From the NCBI GenBank assembly GCA_021234155.1, contig JAJEKV010000011.1, positions 8,665,132-8,729,131 on the forward strand: 64,000 nt of DNA. Reading direction: 5' to 3'. Position 1 is the stretch's first letter. Every line of letters starts with the position of its first letter. This DNA is from Isoetes taiwanensis (Eukaryota; Streptophyta; Lycopodiopsida; Isoetales; Isoetaceae). Below are positions 1 to 11,863 of the stretch, one piece after another. The notes beneath the pieces are model-generated. The model saw nothing but the letters and a program-made list of their open reading frames with translations. It ran no database searches and had not been told where the DNA came from. A program made the translations under genes and the position numbers.

Positions 1-1278
1 AATTAGAGGAATCAATAGAATATAGGTATCTGGGATATGACGCACACAGCACGGGGAAATGGGCTAAAGGTGCGGATGCCAGTTTCAATCAGCCATTGGA
101 AGCTACTTTAGTATGAAAAATTTCTGTAATAAAAGTAGAATAATCGACTGGGAGATCAAGTGCTACTTGTTCAGTGCAGTGGTCGACTCAACTATATGGG
201 GCCGAGGCATGGGGACCGGGCCTAACAGATAAGAAATGGGATAAACAAGAAGGGATCCTTAGACAATGGCATAAACAGGAATTTAGGGTGCGAGCAAACA
301 CACCCTTGACAGTCATGATATATGAGACAGGCCAGAAACCAATGGAAGTGAGAGCATGGGAAAGGACTATCAGGTACCTAATAAAAGACAATGCAGGGGG
401 GTCTAAGTTAGATATTGGGGTACAAAAAAGCGCGACAAGCAGAAGCGGATAAAGCAGGTAAAGCTCGAGCAAAACGTACCTTTTCGCCGACCTCAAATCC
501 AGCTCCGAAGCAGAAGAACTAAGCATTCCATGTCATCGATCCGGAAGCAATTTGCTAAAAACAGATCATCGTGTTCCCGCTCTCCAAGCACCTCCAAGCA
601 CAGCGGACCAAGCACGAAAAGCAGCGCGTCTGGACGGGTGCTTTTGTACCCCAATATCTAACTTAGACCCAGGGGGTCACCCAGGGAAGCTATCAAGCAT
701 TGCAATCAACGAGTCAGCAAAATCACACATCATCATAACCAGTGGATAGTTCAAGGATGTAGCGATATGGACCAGAGAAATAGGGATGAACCTGAGTGAT
801 CTAGTAAATGAAGGGAAATGGAATGAAGACTGGGCCGACAAGGCTACACGAGCATGGCCGCAAAAAACATACCGGACCCAAGACACTTTGGCTCACGACA
901 GTTTTCAATCCAGAACAGCAGATAGGGCAACAGATGTACCGAGACAAGCTGCTAGGGAAGGCCATTAGAGACGTCCTAGCGAGATTTAGGATGTGGAGCC
1001 ACGATCTAAGAATTGAAAAAGACAGATGGAGGAAAATAGAAAGGGAGAACTGGATATGCAGAATCTGTGACACAGGAAGAGTAGAGGATGAGAACCACCT
1101 GCTCAACGAGTGCCCAGTGTACGGAGACGTCAGGAACAAGTATAGAGGCATAAGGTGGGGACAGCCAGTACACACCCTGATGATAAGGGCAGACACAATG
1201 AAAGATCTGGCAGATGCAATCCAGGAGATGATGACCAAACATCGAGAAGCACATAAAGAAAGAGGGCTTATAATATGA
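1..1278 (+). pseudogene. LINE reverse-transcriptase C-terminal remnant
   Basis: The 3' part of a non-LTR retrotransposon polymerase, entering from the left window edge. The first 110 bases read as an RT thumb-like segment with EYRYLGY. A second frame gives LYGAEAWG followed by a basic Trp-rich stretch (about 174-452). The end (808-1278) has a CxxC...HxxxxC zinc-binding pattern (WICRICDTG, then NHLLNECPVY) typical of the C-terminus of plant and animal LINE polymerases. Several frame changes and stops separate the pieces, and a 200-bp interruption flanked by an inverted duplication lies at 399-672. It is a dead fragment. The LINE assignment is firm; the clade is not. Confidence 0.75.
399..672. 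repeat. Inverted duplication inside LINE remnant
   Basis: About 33 bases around 402-432 (TCTAAGTTAGATATTGGGGT and flanks) recur in reverse complement at about 638-668. The 205 bases between do not continue the LINE reading frame. This looks like a small inversion or template-switch event inside the LINE. Confidence 0.7.
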
Positions 1279-1531
1279 ATTGCCCAAGAGGTGAGACATG
1301 GAAGCCCACAAAACGCTCGGCTAAAAGCTGATTGATAACGACGCACTACCGCACGGCCATGACGCCGATTAAAAGCGGGGTGCCGGTACCAATAGAAACT
1401 AAGTAAAGCCTTTAGAAAAGGCTACAATATACTAGCGTGATGTGCTAGTAGCGCCCTTTAGGGAGCTCGCCCACGCTACATCAGTCCAGGGGCCTTAGGG
1501 CACAAGGGACAATAATTCTATTCTATTCTAA
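1279..1531 (+). mobile_element. LINE 3' untranslated region with (TTCTA)n-like tail
   Basis: Non-coding sequence follows the zinc-binding domain and ends in AATTCTATTCTATTCTAA at 1512-1531. A short simple-sequence tail instead of poly(A) is common for some LINE clades. The next repeat starts immediately after it, at 1532. Confidence 0.45.
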
Positions 1532-1887
1532 TGCTATGTCCATGCTATAATAAAGCTTTAATTTTTGCTATTGTTTCCCTCTTAACAACCTGGCCCTCAA
1601 GTTTTTAAGTTGAGATCAGATCTGAGCCGTTGGTTGCAGTAGTATTACCCACCAGCAACACTTAAAATAGGGTATAAACACCTAGTTTGTTATGCGAAAT
1701 GGCCATAAACACCTAGCTTGTTATTAAAACCACTATAAAACCACCATAAAACTCTCGGGCCCAGGTTGTTAAGGCGGATAACACCCTAGACTCGGGTGTT
1801 ATGCCCTACTATAACAAACCCGGGCCTCATATAACAACCTCGTTCCAGGGTGTTATCCCTCTCGTGTTAACATTTTCCGAGAAAGCA
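1532..1887. repeat. 356-bp dispersed repeat, copy 1 (possible decayed LTR)
   Basis: Closely matches 4464-4852 in direct orientation. Both copies begin TGCTATGTCCATG and end CCGAGAAAGCA, so they have TG...CA ends like LTRs. Shared internal blocks include TAATAAAGCTTTAAT, the pyrimidine-rich GTTTCCCTCTTAACAACC, and several ATAACACCC/GGGTGTTAT inverted motifs. No primer binding site follows copy 1 and no target duplication is visible, so LTR status is unproven. Confidence 0.6.
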
Positions 1888-3689
1888 AAATACGAAACAT
1901 ATGCAAGTAGGTTTCCCAATGACTATTTCTGGGGTTTTTTTTTTTTTTTTTTTTTTTTTTGCTTTTTTTGTCAAAATGTTCGTGGCCGTTCAACAGGACA
2001 TTTTTTTTTTTGCCATGGTTGTGCATGGGCGGCCGGATTTGCATCTGATTCATTTGGCATGTCTGGAAGTCTCTACGCTTGGTTGAAATCGGCCTGCTTC
2101 AAGGCCTCCCTGGCAGATTTTCTCCAACGCGTGGTGCTGGTCCCTGGAAAGTAGGTATGAATTTGTATTTCCTGCAGGTTCACAGAGCAGGATCGGCCTC
2201 TGTGATCGGAAACCATAGGCTATGGGAGTATTGCTATGGAGCAGTTCCAGGAACAAACTTTTTTTTCCCGTTTGTTATGGGAACAGGGCTTCTGATGAAC
2301 AGATCTGTGCGCTTTTATTGTTGCTAATATACAAAGGAGCAGGATCCTCCATTTGCACTGCTTATGCAATTTTTCTGGTCTGGCCCTATTTCTTGCATTT
2401 TTCAATCATTTTATGGATCTTTTTGTTGCTATGCATCGGCTGAACGATTTGAGAAAGATGCCCTTCTTTGGGAGCTTAGAATGCGCCTCAATCTCTGCAT
2501 TGGATTGCGTTCAATTTCCTCAATCTTAAAGCTTAAATTGGCAGCAGAAGAAGACCCAAATTCTGCAACATTAGACAGATCTAGTTCCTGCTCTAAATAC
2601 GATCCCCCTTTCCGGGACCTGAAGCAGTTTATATTGGATCAGGGCTTGGGTCGCCTGGTTGGGCTTGAATCGTCCACCGACACTCTGTCTCCTTTGCTGC
2701 ATTTCTCTTTCGGTTGCCACGCATACGGCCATGGCTTTTTGTTGGGATTCAATGGTTGATCAATCAATAGCCGTTGTCCCTTTTTTTTTGAGTTGCCCCT
2801 AGGGGGCGAACCCTCGTTTATGTGGGTTTGTGGCATATCCAAGTATATGCCCGCATATGCCTAGGATATGCTGGTGACTACTCCAAACTGGCTGTTGCCA
2901 GTAAACTGGCGGTCAGCCCTGTTGCTCTGCTTTGCAGATCGCGGTGCGGACTATAGAAGATTCATGTATATTAATAAGAAGTCATAAGCTTTTTTGCAAA
3001 CTGGTGAGGCCCGGCAGTTGCAACAACCTGCGGCCTCATCTTTTGTATCCTCTCCTTCGCTTTTTTTTTCCTCATATTTTTCCTATTTCGAGTTTTGTGT
3101 CGTTGTTCTTTAATCTTGCAAAGGCACTAAAGATGCAAGCAGAATCTTGAGCTCTGACTCCACTTGTCCTTTATGTGAACAGATTTTGTCAAAACGATTT
3201 CTAAACCATAGAGCCTTCTCCATCTGTAATTTCTTCCTTCCTTTCTAGATGAGGTGTTATTTTAGAAAATTGATAGGTTGCATTTTGTGTTGTGGGCATT
3301 GAAATCCTAGCCATCACTCAAGAGTCTCTTATTCAATATTAAGTTCAGGATGTAATCTTCTTCGTAGTTTATACTTTATTTATTTCTGTACACTTGCATT
3401 ATTTCAAGTTCCTCCATCAAATCAATCTATTGTTGATTCTAATTCCTAATGTTTCATGCTGTAGTTCCTTGCATGTGGCAGTTTAATTTTCGGCATCTTG
3501 AAGTTTTGGTTGCTAGACTAGCTGGCGTGCTAATTGTTGTGATCTTTCTTAGCTATTCGCCAGGCTTACTCTTTCGTTCTACAAAGGGAGTAACTACAGG
3601 TGCAAAAGCAATGGCAGAAAGGTCAGAATCCATAGTTGTCTATGTGACAGTCCCAAATAAAGAAGCAGGTAAATAATAAAGCTCTAAAC
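1888..3689. other. Gene-free stretch
   Basis: No supported gene. It contains a run of about 26 T at 1935-1960, another T run at 2001-2012, AT-rich sequence, and short open frames without recognisable domains. The longest (2364-2759, 131 codons) has no family features I can name. It lies between the two copies of the 356-bp repeat and could be decayed internal sequence of the same element. Confidence 0.5.
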
Positions 3690-4250
3690 CAGCAGCCATG
3701 TTTACTTGGGTGTATAAAAGGGGAGGATTGCATATGGGTGTACCTTGGTGTGATATTATATAAATGGAACATACTCCATCATGAAGCAGTTTGCAAATTG
3801 CGTGAAATATGCAAAACCGAGTGGATTTATACGACTGTAAGCAGGTTCCTAAGACCAAATTCAAGGGCTGACTTGGGAAATCTCAAAAGATTCTTGGTAA
3901 TTGGAGTTAATAGAGATAGAGTGAGCAACGCAATGACATTGACACAAACTGCAAATATCCATGGGCTACTTAAAAGGTTTGGAATGTTAAACTGTAAGAT
4001 TATTGAAACTCCATTTGTTCCAGACCATAGGATCTCAGCAAGCATGTCAAGTTCAGAAAAAGATGAGGCAGAAATGGTAAATAATCCTTATAGAAAACTC
4101 TTAGGTTGTTTGCTTTTTATTGCAAATTGTACTCGACCAGACATTGCTTTTTCTGTAAATTTGCATAGCAGATATGCAAATAACCCAGGGATAGTGGTAA
4201 ATAAGGGGTTTTTGCCTACATATAAGTTAATCCCTTGGGCTTCATATAAT
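3690..4250 (+). pseudogene. Ty1/copia reverse-transcriptase C-terminal fragment
   Basis: The translation at about 3880-4190 matches the end of copia-type RT. It has a degraded FLG(L)xV-like start, then LTQTANIHGLLKRFGM, then the diagnostic TRPDIAF and the SRYANNPG stretch that leads into RNase H. The upstream catalytic YVDD region and the downstream RNase H are missing or unrecognisable. With 4464-4852 just downstream, this is probably a deletion derivative of a copia element whose terminal repeats are the 356/389-bp pair. Confidence 0.8.
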
Positions 4251-4463
4251 TGGAATGATGGCTATTTGGACATAATATATTGCAATAGCAACAATGTACA
4301 TTTTACGACAACATATCATGTATGTTTGACACTATTTGTTAATTTCGAATACTTTTGGGAGATCATGCTCTTATGTGCATTATCTTAGGTGTGTTCGATT
4401 GCCTTTTGCATATATGCCTGTCATTGCCTTATGTTTTTTCTTTGATGAAAACGACGTCAATAA

Positions 4464-4852
4464 TGCTATGTCCATGACATAATAAAGCTTTAATTCTTGC
4501 TATTGTTTCCCTCTTAACAACCTGGCCCTCAAGTTTTAATGTTGAGATCAGATCTCAACCGTTGGTTGCAGTGGTGCTACCCACCAGTAACACTTGAAAA
4601 GGTGCATAAACACCTAGTTTGTTATGCGAAATGGCCATAAACACCTAGCTTGTTACAAAAACCACCATAAAACCACCACAAAACTACCATAAACTCCCGG
4701 GCCAGGTTGTTAAGGCAGATAATACCTTAGAACTCGGGTGTTATGCCCTACTATAACAAACCCGAGCCTCTGGCCCTCGATTGCTATAATAGGGTATAAC
4801 ACCCTCGTTTCAGGGTGTTATCCCTCTCATATTAACATTTGCCGAGAAAGCA
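4464..4852. repeat. 389-bp dispersed repeat, copy 2 (possible decayed LTR)
   Basis: Second copy of the repeat at 1532-1887, with small indels. Similarity continues slightly past the CA end: TATGCAA follows in both copies after a 12-base difference. It lies 214 bases after the copia RT remnant, where a 3' LTR of a truncated copia element would be expected. Confidence 0.6.
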
Positions 4853-5272
4853 TATGCAAAACTAAGTTATGCCAGATGTATGCACGCTCTAGATGATGGA
4901 ATGTCGTATGAAATGAATACTTCTCTGTCGACATATGCTCCCGTATGTTAAATTCATGGCTTCCATTGTGTCCAGATCATAGGATCGACAACACAATTAA
5001 GTGGCTCCTTTCCCTTGCCCTATGGTTGATCATGGTTCACCTCATCGTTATAAAGGCACTTGTTACGAGGATTCTTAAGACCTGTGATTTACAAAGACAG
5101 CACCAAACATAAGGCTTTGCGATCTGTGCTAATATTAAACTAATGGTGGTGGTCAAGATGCTCCCAATTCCAATCGCATTACAAGAATAAATAACGTTTC
5201 TCTTATCCCAAATCTGTTAGTTTAGAGCACCTCGTGAGAACATAATAATACCATATTATATTGCAGAAACAT
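4853..5272. repeat. Non-coding sequence split from the foldback repeat by the LINE
   Basis: No gene. The last 90 bases (about 5185-5272: TTCTCTTATCC, ATCTGTTAGTTTAGAGCACCTCG, AATACCATATTATATTGCAG) match 12290-12376 in direct orientation. This is the same repeat family that resumes at 11783, so the LINE inserted into one of these copies. Confidence 0.65.
5260..5272. repeat. LINE target-site duplication, 3' side
   Basis: ATTGCAGAAACAT, immediately before the oligo-T (poly(A) on the minus strand), is repeated at 11783-11795 on the other side of the LINE. One further T may belong to either the duplication or the tail. Confidence 0.85.
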
Positions 5273-5595
5273 TTTTTTTTTTTTTGAGGGATAAAAAATA
5301 GACTTTATTTACTTTAAAGAAATGGTACAAAGCCACGTGGCAGGGGTGTTCTCATCTGCAAAAATGAGATGAGGATAGCTACATGGCTCCTACTTGCACT
5401 ATTCCCTTGTACTTCCTAGTATAAGCTTAGGTAGGTTTCCCATATTTCGACCTTTGCTTCTTCTTCTCCTTCGAAGGCTAGCCTAAATTTTTTCAGCCTT
5501 TCAAGTACTATATGTAGAAGCTGATGTGGTGAAATGTCTTCTTGATTTTCATCGAAGACCAAGGCGTTTCTCCTTTTCCATATAGACCAGATTAT

Positions 5596-8500
5596 TCAGG
5601 CCCTAGCTATATGAAAGGCCACTTTCTTCATGGTGCACCATTCAAGGGGAAGGATTCCCAACAATAGTTCCTTGGTACCTAATGGGTATTCAAAGCTATC
5701 CAAACTCCATGCCCATACTACTTGCAGCTTCTCACATTTCACCAGACAATGTTCTAAGGATTCCTGTTCGGCCTCGCACAAGGGGCATACTGGGCTGACG
5801 TTATTGTCCCATTTTGAGACTAGCTGATTAACCCTTGGAGCCCTGTGTATCACTTGCCAGAGGAAAGCATTTATCCGAGGGGGAAGATATTTCTGCCACG
5901 CATCTCTCCAGATGTTTTTGAGGTTTTCTCCGTGATTACTAATTCCATTTGGTTGGTATTGGAAGTAAACCCTTAGTCCTCAAACTTCTGTAACTTGATT
6001 TCACGAACTTGTTTGGCAAGATCGCAGGGTGCAAAACCCATGGATTTTGATCTCCTGTAGTTATAGTGTTTGGAAGTACTGTGGCCACACTTTCCCATAT
6101 TATTTTATCTGCGTCCTTTAAGGCAAAACGTACCTGAAATTCTGCCCAACTGGCTAATTGCTCTCCCTTGTACCATTGAGCACAAGAATCTATTCCACAA
6201 TTTTTCCACCTCTTAACAATCCTTGCATCAGCCACCATGCCTAAGGGGCCCTGTTTGTTGTGCAAAACCACTGGTACCCACCATGGAGGGGAAGTTTCTG
6301 CTTCGAATTTGTTGATGTCAAGCGTAAATAGTTTTTTTATGATTTTCCAAGCTGAAATTAATCCCTTCAGGAATGGAGAAGCTTCTCTACATGGCTTAAG
6401 ATCAAAAAAGAGTGACCATGGGAGTGAGACTTTAACGGAGGGCTTACTATGCTTACATGACGCTAATAGAGCCTGGTTGATGAGGTGCATGCCTGGAGAC
6501 TTCACCTCTTTCTGTAGGATCTTCCATATGAATTTGGCTATTAGAACTTTGCTCTGTAATGATATGTCAACCATTCCAATTCCTCCTTCTGTCTTATCTC
6601 TCTTGCACTTCCACCAAGCGATTTTGACCACTGCCCCTTCTTCATTCCCTCCCCAGACGAAGTTGCGGATTAGCCCTTCTAATTCTTGTGCCTTCTCCTT
6701 CGGGGCTAGTAAAATTGATGATGTGTAGACATGAGTATTGCTTAACACATGTTTTGCCACTGTAATCCGACCTGCAAGTGATAGCTTTGCCACCTTCCAC
6801 CAATTTAGGTGTTTCTGAAGGCCTAGTAGTATTTCGTCCCATATTTGTGCCTTAGCGATATTGATGCCCACTGGAACACCTAATAGGTTGGAATGCTCGC
6901 CCTCTGGAATTATTTTCCATGGTAGGATTGTCAAGCATGTGGGATGTGGTTCTTCCAGAGGCCATTGTACTGCGCATTTCTTCCAATTTATGAGACATCC
7001 TGAAGCTATTGAGAAGGAGGCTAGTAATTTGTCTGCACATGACAGATTCTCTTCCTCTGCCTCTATAAATAGAAATGCGTCGTCTGCATATTGGTTACAT
7101 ATTTGTTGAGAGCCATCCAACATTTCTAGTCCCTGAATCATACCGTCTTCCGAGGCTTGCCCGAATATTTGTGAAAGTGCTTCTGCTGCAATATTGAAAA
7201 GGAATGGGGCTAAGGGGCAACCTTGCCTGATGCCCCTTTTTATGTCAAATATTGGAGAGGGTTCACCTTGGAATAGGACTGAAGCTCGAGCAGATCGCAG
7301 AAGCTTCATGACCCCTTCTGAAAAAAAAATTCCACAACCCAGCTTGAGCATCATTTTGTGCAGGAAACTCCATCTGATACTGTCATAAGCTTTGGTAAAG
7401 TCTAGCTTTAGATAGGCCACCTTTTGTCTTGTTTTTCTAGCCCAGTGCAAACCTTCGAATGCTGCTGCGACATTGCTCAGGATACTCCTGCCTGGTAGAA
7501 AACCCGATTGGGCTTGTGAGATGCCTTCAGCCAGAATTGGCTTGATCTTCTCTGCCATAGCCTTAGCTATGATTTTATAGAATGCAGATAAAAGTGTGAT
7601 GGGCCTCCAATCATTGATTGTGCTTGGCTCCTTACTCTTGGAAACCAAGGAAATACAACCCGTGTTCAATCTTGGATTTAGATTTTCAGCTTGCATAAAG
7701 TCTGTGTATGTAGAGAAGACATCATCCTTAACCCATTCCCAATTGCATTGATAGAATTCTATGGGAATTCCATCCATACCCGGACATTTATTTGGAGCCA
7801 GTAAACGAGTAGCCTTTTGAAGGTCCTCAATAGAGAGGGGAAGACTTAAAGTATCTTGCTGGCTAGAGTTCATTATAGGCGAGACTTTTGAAACCACCAG
7901 CGCTTCGAAAGTCTCTTGAAATGGTAAGTTATGTTCTCCAAAGAAAGCATTGAAATGGTTATATAGATACCTTTTGAGATCTCCTGGAGATTTGAGAATT
8001 GTGCCGTCATTTTGAGTGATGGATGATAGTGTGGATGATCTCTTCTTTTCTTTAGCTGTCCTGAAGAAGAACTTTGTGCATTTGTCAGCTTCTTTTAGCC
8101 AGGTCAATCCAGCTTTACATCTATTTTCAGCTATCTTGACCTCTTCTAATGTCTTGATCTGTTCTATTATCCTTTTCTCCTCTATCCCATCATTGGGGCC
8201 CAATGCTCTAAGTGAGAGAAGTTGGCCATAAAGGGAATCCAGTTCTTCCCTTTCTTTTTGCACTTTAGCCCTACCCCAGCTTTTAGCATAATTTTTAATA
8301 TTTGAAAGAGCTGTTATCATGGTTTCCATACCAGTTCCTGTTCTAAAAGCCGATTGCCATATGCTTTTGCAGGTCTCCACAAAATCTGGGTCTTTCAAAT
8401 ATCTGGTATTTAATTTGAATACTGTTTTAGAAGTTCTAAACTGACACTTCTTAGTCGATATCACTTGTGGATTATGATCGGAGATAGCATTCTTTAATTG

Positions 8501-9172
8501 ATTGGACCTTTGAAGGTTTGGAAGGATGGAGAAAGCCACGTCATTCATGTAGCATCTATCGTGCCTTGCGTACGTCCTCCCTGCTCCCAGCCATCCATTA
8601 CACCATGTATATCCCTTATCTCCCTCCAGCTCCATAAAACCCATATCCTCTACCAATTTACACCACTGAAGCTTCTCAAACCCATGTACAATTTCTGACG
8701 ACACCCCTTGTCTATCCTCGGCCGCCTCCACCATGTTGAAATCCCCTGTCATTAGCCAAGCTACCTGTCTTCCAAATCCTTTTAATCTATGTCTAAGAGT
8801 GGCCCATAAAGCACCTCTGCCCCTGGAGTTGTTGTGGGCGTAAATATTCACCAGACTCCATATTCTACCTTCTTGATGCCATAGAATTATAGCCCACCTA
8901 CCAAACCTGTCAACCTGTGACTCACAAACTTTTACTTCCTTCTTCCAGGCGATCAAAGTGCCCGCACTAGAGGTATCTTTTACTGCAGCAACGCCCACAT
9001 ATTCTTTACCTATTGTGTTGAACAAACCGTGTATCTCCCCCTGTTTACATTTATGCTCTTGCAGGCATATGATGTCTGGATTTATCTCCTTGATTGCATT
9101 TGATAATCTGCTTTTCTTGTATTCCGAGGATTTTACCCCCCTGATATTCCAGCTAAGGATTTTATAATTCAT
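5596..9172 (-). pseudogene. LINE ORF2: endonuclease, reverse transcriptase, zinc-binding end
   Basis: The main frame is 1077 codons (9172-5939). Residues 1-230 form an APE-type endonuclease (start YKILSWNIRGV, then LQEHKC, TGDFN and SDHNP). An RT domain follows at about 495-755, with LKLDFTKAYDSIRW (motif A), QGCPLAPFLFNI and the catalytic QYADDA near residue 693. The frame ends at a TAG at 5939. The reading continues in a neighbouring frame through GENLKNIWRDAW and a C-terminal zinc-binding domain (CPLCEAEQESLEHCLVKC) to 5596, so one frameshift near 5940 separates the last 115 residues. There are no other breaks. It nicks target DNA and reverse-transcribes its own RNA; whether this copy works depends on that single break. 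Confidence 0.9.
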
Positions 9173-9244
9173 GGGGAGATGTTTGGAGACCCTTTCTTCC
9201 TTTTCATGTTGCCCGTCCCTTCTGTGTCTATTGCTTCTGCCTTT

Positions 9245-11767
9245 TTATTTTTTTTTCCCTGTTACACTGGGCAAGTCTTCGTCCTCCCCATTCTCCTCTA
9301 CCATTGCAAGGTCTGCCCATCGGTTTTTGTGTGATGGGAGGACACACTCTAAAGCAACCAACTCTCCCCATCCTACAATATCTCCTCGATTTCCTTTCGT
9401 CTTGTTTGGCAATGCCTCCTCTGAAATCATTACTTCTTTAATGTACTGAGAGAAAGGGTTGTTTACCTCGGAGACCATGTGAGTGTTGAGAGACGCCTGG
9501 GGAGGGGACTTTGGGCGAGGCCCTCCATTCTTTCGAGCAATATTTCTAGTTCTCCCTTTTTGCTTGGCCCCTCCCACTTCCCAAGTTTGACCATCTGTTT
9601 TTGACGAGCCCTCAACAGATGTAGAGATGATAGACTCCGATGTAGGTCCCTTGGTTGGAGCTGCCGCCTTGCTAGTGTTAGGGGTTTCTGCTCCCCGGCC
9701 TGAGCACATGGGGTGATTGTTGCGGGAGCCGTGGGATGGCTCGTTGGTACCCCAACACTTGTGGGGGGATCTTTGGAATTATCGCTCTGTGCTTGATGTT
9801 GAGGACTCATTTCCTCTTTAGATCTTGCTTGAGGGTTTTCTTCCAGCCCTTCAATTTTTAAATCTGGAAACATTCTGTAAATTTCCCATTTGTTAGTCAG
9901 CTTCAAAGGAAATTTAAAAGAGCAATTGCCACTCTTAACTATCACCCCCTTGGGTATGCTCGCCTTTGCTGGGATTTCTACACAAATCCTTGGCCCTCTG
10001 GCTATGGAATGTGAGATATACGCGCCTATTGTGTTAGCAATAACCTTTAAAAACTCAGGTATCAGCATGTCTGGAGGTAGGTGTTCGATCTCCAGCCAGC
10101 ATGGGATCTTGATTGCTGACATTTGATGGGGGGAGAAGCCAGGAGAGTAGTATTGATATAAGATGTATTCCCCCATAAAGGTGTCCGCAGCGCGAGCCAC
10201 CATCTTATCTACTGTATCTTCACTTTGGTATAAGATGAGGAAGAAGTTGCCCCCTAGTGCCTTTAGAGATTCATGCTGAGGCAAACCTAACCTTTTCAGG
10301 TGAGTTGACAGCCAAGATTCTAGTTTACGAAAGTCCAGGAATCCTCCTGTAAAGAATCCTATAACAGATCGTGATACCAAGTTCTCCACCACTTTTACAT
10401 GTATACCATGGTCTATCTCTGCTATTGGAAAGTTAGACTCCTCGTCTACTTCCATATTTCCTGCGCTTCAGTTCCTTTTTTTTCAGGCTGGCCTTTATTT
10501 AACTTGCCCAGATCTTGGGCAAAACCTGCTTCTACTGTTTTAAGTGCTGCATCTACTCTCAAACTCCTGGCTGCATACTGCTCTTTGTCCATTCTGAGAA
10601 TCTGGGCTTGTTAACTCTTGCTATAGTGTCGTTGTTTTTCCAAGCCTCTCTGACATTACTCTTTACTCCTCTACTACTTACGTCTGGATATGCAGTGTTG
10701 TTATGCCCTTCTTCTGTTGTAGTCTGGATATGCAGTGTTGTTATGCCCTTCTTCTGTTGTAGTTCTTGTAGCGTATGTGGTGTGTGGAGACAGTTTATTG
10801 ACCCCATTGTTTTGATTAAGTATCCCCCCCCTTGTGAAGCTCTCTGCCCTACTATTCTCTTCCATTATAGCGTCTACCATGCCTGAAGCTTTGTGTTTCG
10901 CCTCTGCAAGTTTTTTATTTGCTTCCATTTCTTTCAGGTTCACTTCGGTTTCTACTTCTTCCATAGGTAAAGCTTCCATGGGTGATTCTGACCTACTAGA
11001 TTGAATGGGTTTTCCCTGTCCACATGCATTACCTCCTGTCCCTGCCCCTAACATTGCAGCTTTCAATTTTCGGATAGCTCCGATAGCGCTAACGCTTGCC
11101 TTGGCAGCCAGATCTTCCCCTGCAGTTGCTTTACCTACTACATTGTCTTTTGCTCCCTTTGGGGAATGGTTTATATTATGTGAAGCAGAAGTAGCAGCAA
11201 AAGGGCCTAGATTTATATCAGACAGTTTATGAAGATGATTTACCTTGTGCTGGGCAGAAGCCCCAATTACTGGGTCAGGATTGATAGAAGCCCCATCTTG
11301 TGGGGACGATTTTCCGGCCCCTGAATCATTCCATTTGGCTGTTGTCCAGCATGAACTAGCGCTGGCAGGGCGAATAGAAGGCCATGGGGCCCCGTTGTGC
11401 ACACCTGGGTCCAACCCAGGTCGGTTTCCGACAGCCTCCAAGGCTGCCACTACTGCTACGTTCGTTTCTTCCCTACTACTGCCAAGGGCTCCATTCTTCC
11501 CTTTGCTTCCTCCACTATTATTCTTTTCTGTCTCAGCATCTATCCTTGTCTGGAGCTCCTCTCTAGCTTCGAATCCGCCCTGTCTTCCTCCGGAATTTGG
11601 GGCTTTTGCTGCATTTGCCTTCCTAATAGGTTGTAGCGGAGCTGGGCGATTTGTGGAGGCGTAACCTGGGCCCCCTCGATCCAGATCTGCATCTGCAGCA
11701 GCTTGCCGAGCAGCAACAGCGGCCGCCCATACCTGCGCCTGCGCCAATACCTCCACGTCAGCGTCCA
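9245..11767 (-). pseudogene. LINE ORF1 (gag-like nucleic-acid-binding protein), frameshifted
   Basis: It starts at MDADVEVLAQ (11767), the first methionine inside the element; methionines further upstream lie in the flanking target. The N-terminal part is Ala/Ser/Gly-rich low complexity. At 10080-10455 is a DUF4283-like gag domain (VVENLVSRSVIGFF, FLDFRKLESWL, IKIPCWLEIEHLP). The C-terminal part (9245-9709) is basic and Ser/Pro-rich. The frame is broken by a 40-base tandem duplication at about 10683-10762 (40 is not a multiple of three) and by further shifts near 10575, 10455 and 9710. ORF2 follows 73 bases downstream. The domain names rest on pattern memory. Confidence 0.75.
10683..10762. 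repeat. 40-bp tandem duplication in LINE ORF1
   Basis: Two adjacent copies of a 40-base unit beginning TCTGGATATGCAGTGTTGTT. The unit length shifts the ORF1 frame by one base, giving the repeated peptide TTTEEGHNNTAYPD in two frames. Confidence 0.9.
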
Positions 11768-11782
11768 TTTCTCCCTTTGAAA

Positions 11783-11796
11783 ATTGCAGAAACATT
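11783..11796. repeat. LINE target-site duplication, 5' side
   Basis: ATTGCAGAAACATT matches 5260-5272. The sequence beyond it (GTCTGTAAAGCAA) is what follows the same motif in the related copy at 12368. Confidence 0.85.
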
Positions 11797-11863
11797 GTCT
11801 GTAAAGCAATTTTCATTTAAGGGACATGGGCAAAACAATGAGGTGGCTTGAAGCACAAACAAG

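Larger units (their letters stand above)
5273..11782 (-). mobile_element. Full-length LINE (L1-type plant non-LTR retrotransposon)
   Basis: A 6.5-kb element read on the minus strand: a short 5' leader, ORF1 (11767 to 9245), ORF2 (9172 to 5596), a 3' UTR, and a poly(A) tail seen as T14 at 5272-5285. The 13-14 bp duplication ATTGCAGAAACAT(T) flanks both ends exactly at the tail and at the 5' end, so the insertion is complete rather than 5'-truncated. The first ORF1 methionine is only about 15 bases inside the element. Few frame-breaking changes in ORF2 suggest a fairly recent insertion. Confidence 0.92.

Noticed and set aside
188-526. Minus-strand 112-codon open frame
   Set aside because: It is antisense to the LINE remnant and has no domain.
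801-1346. Minus-strand 181-codon open frame
   Set aside because: It is antisense to the LINE zinc-binding region, Ser/Leu-rich, with no domain.
1532-4852. Confident LTR annotation for the 356/389-bp repeats
   Set aside because: There is no primer binding site after copy 1, no polypurine tract before copy 2 and no matching flanks; kept as a candidate only.
6237-6728. Plus-strand 163-codon frame inside the LINE
   Set aside because: It is antisense to ORF2, which has clear endonuclease and RT motifs.
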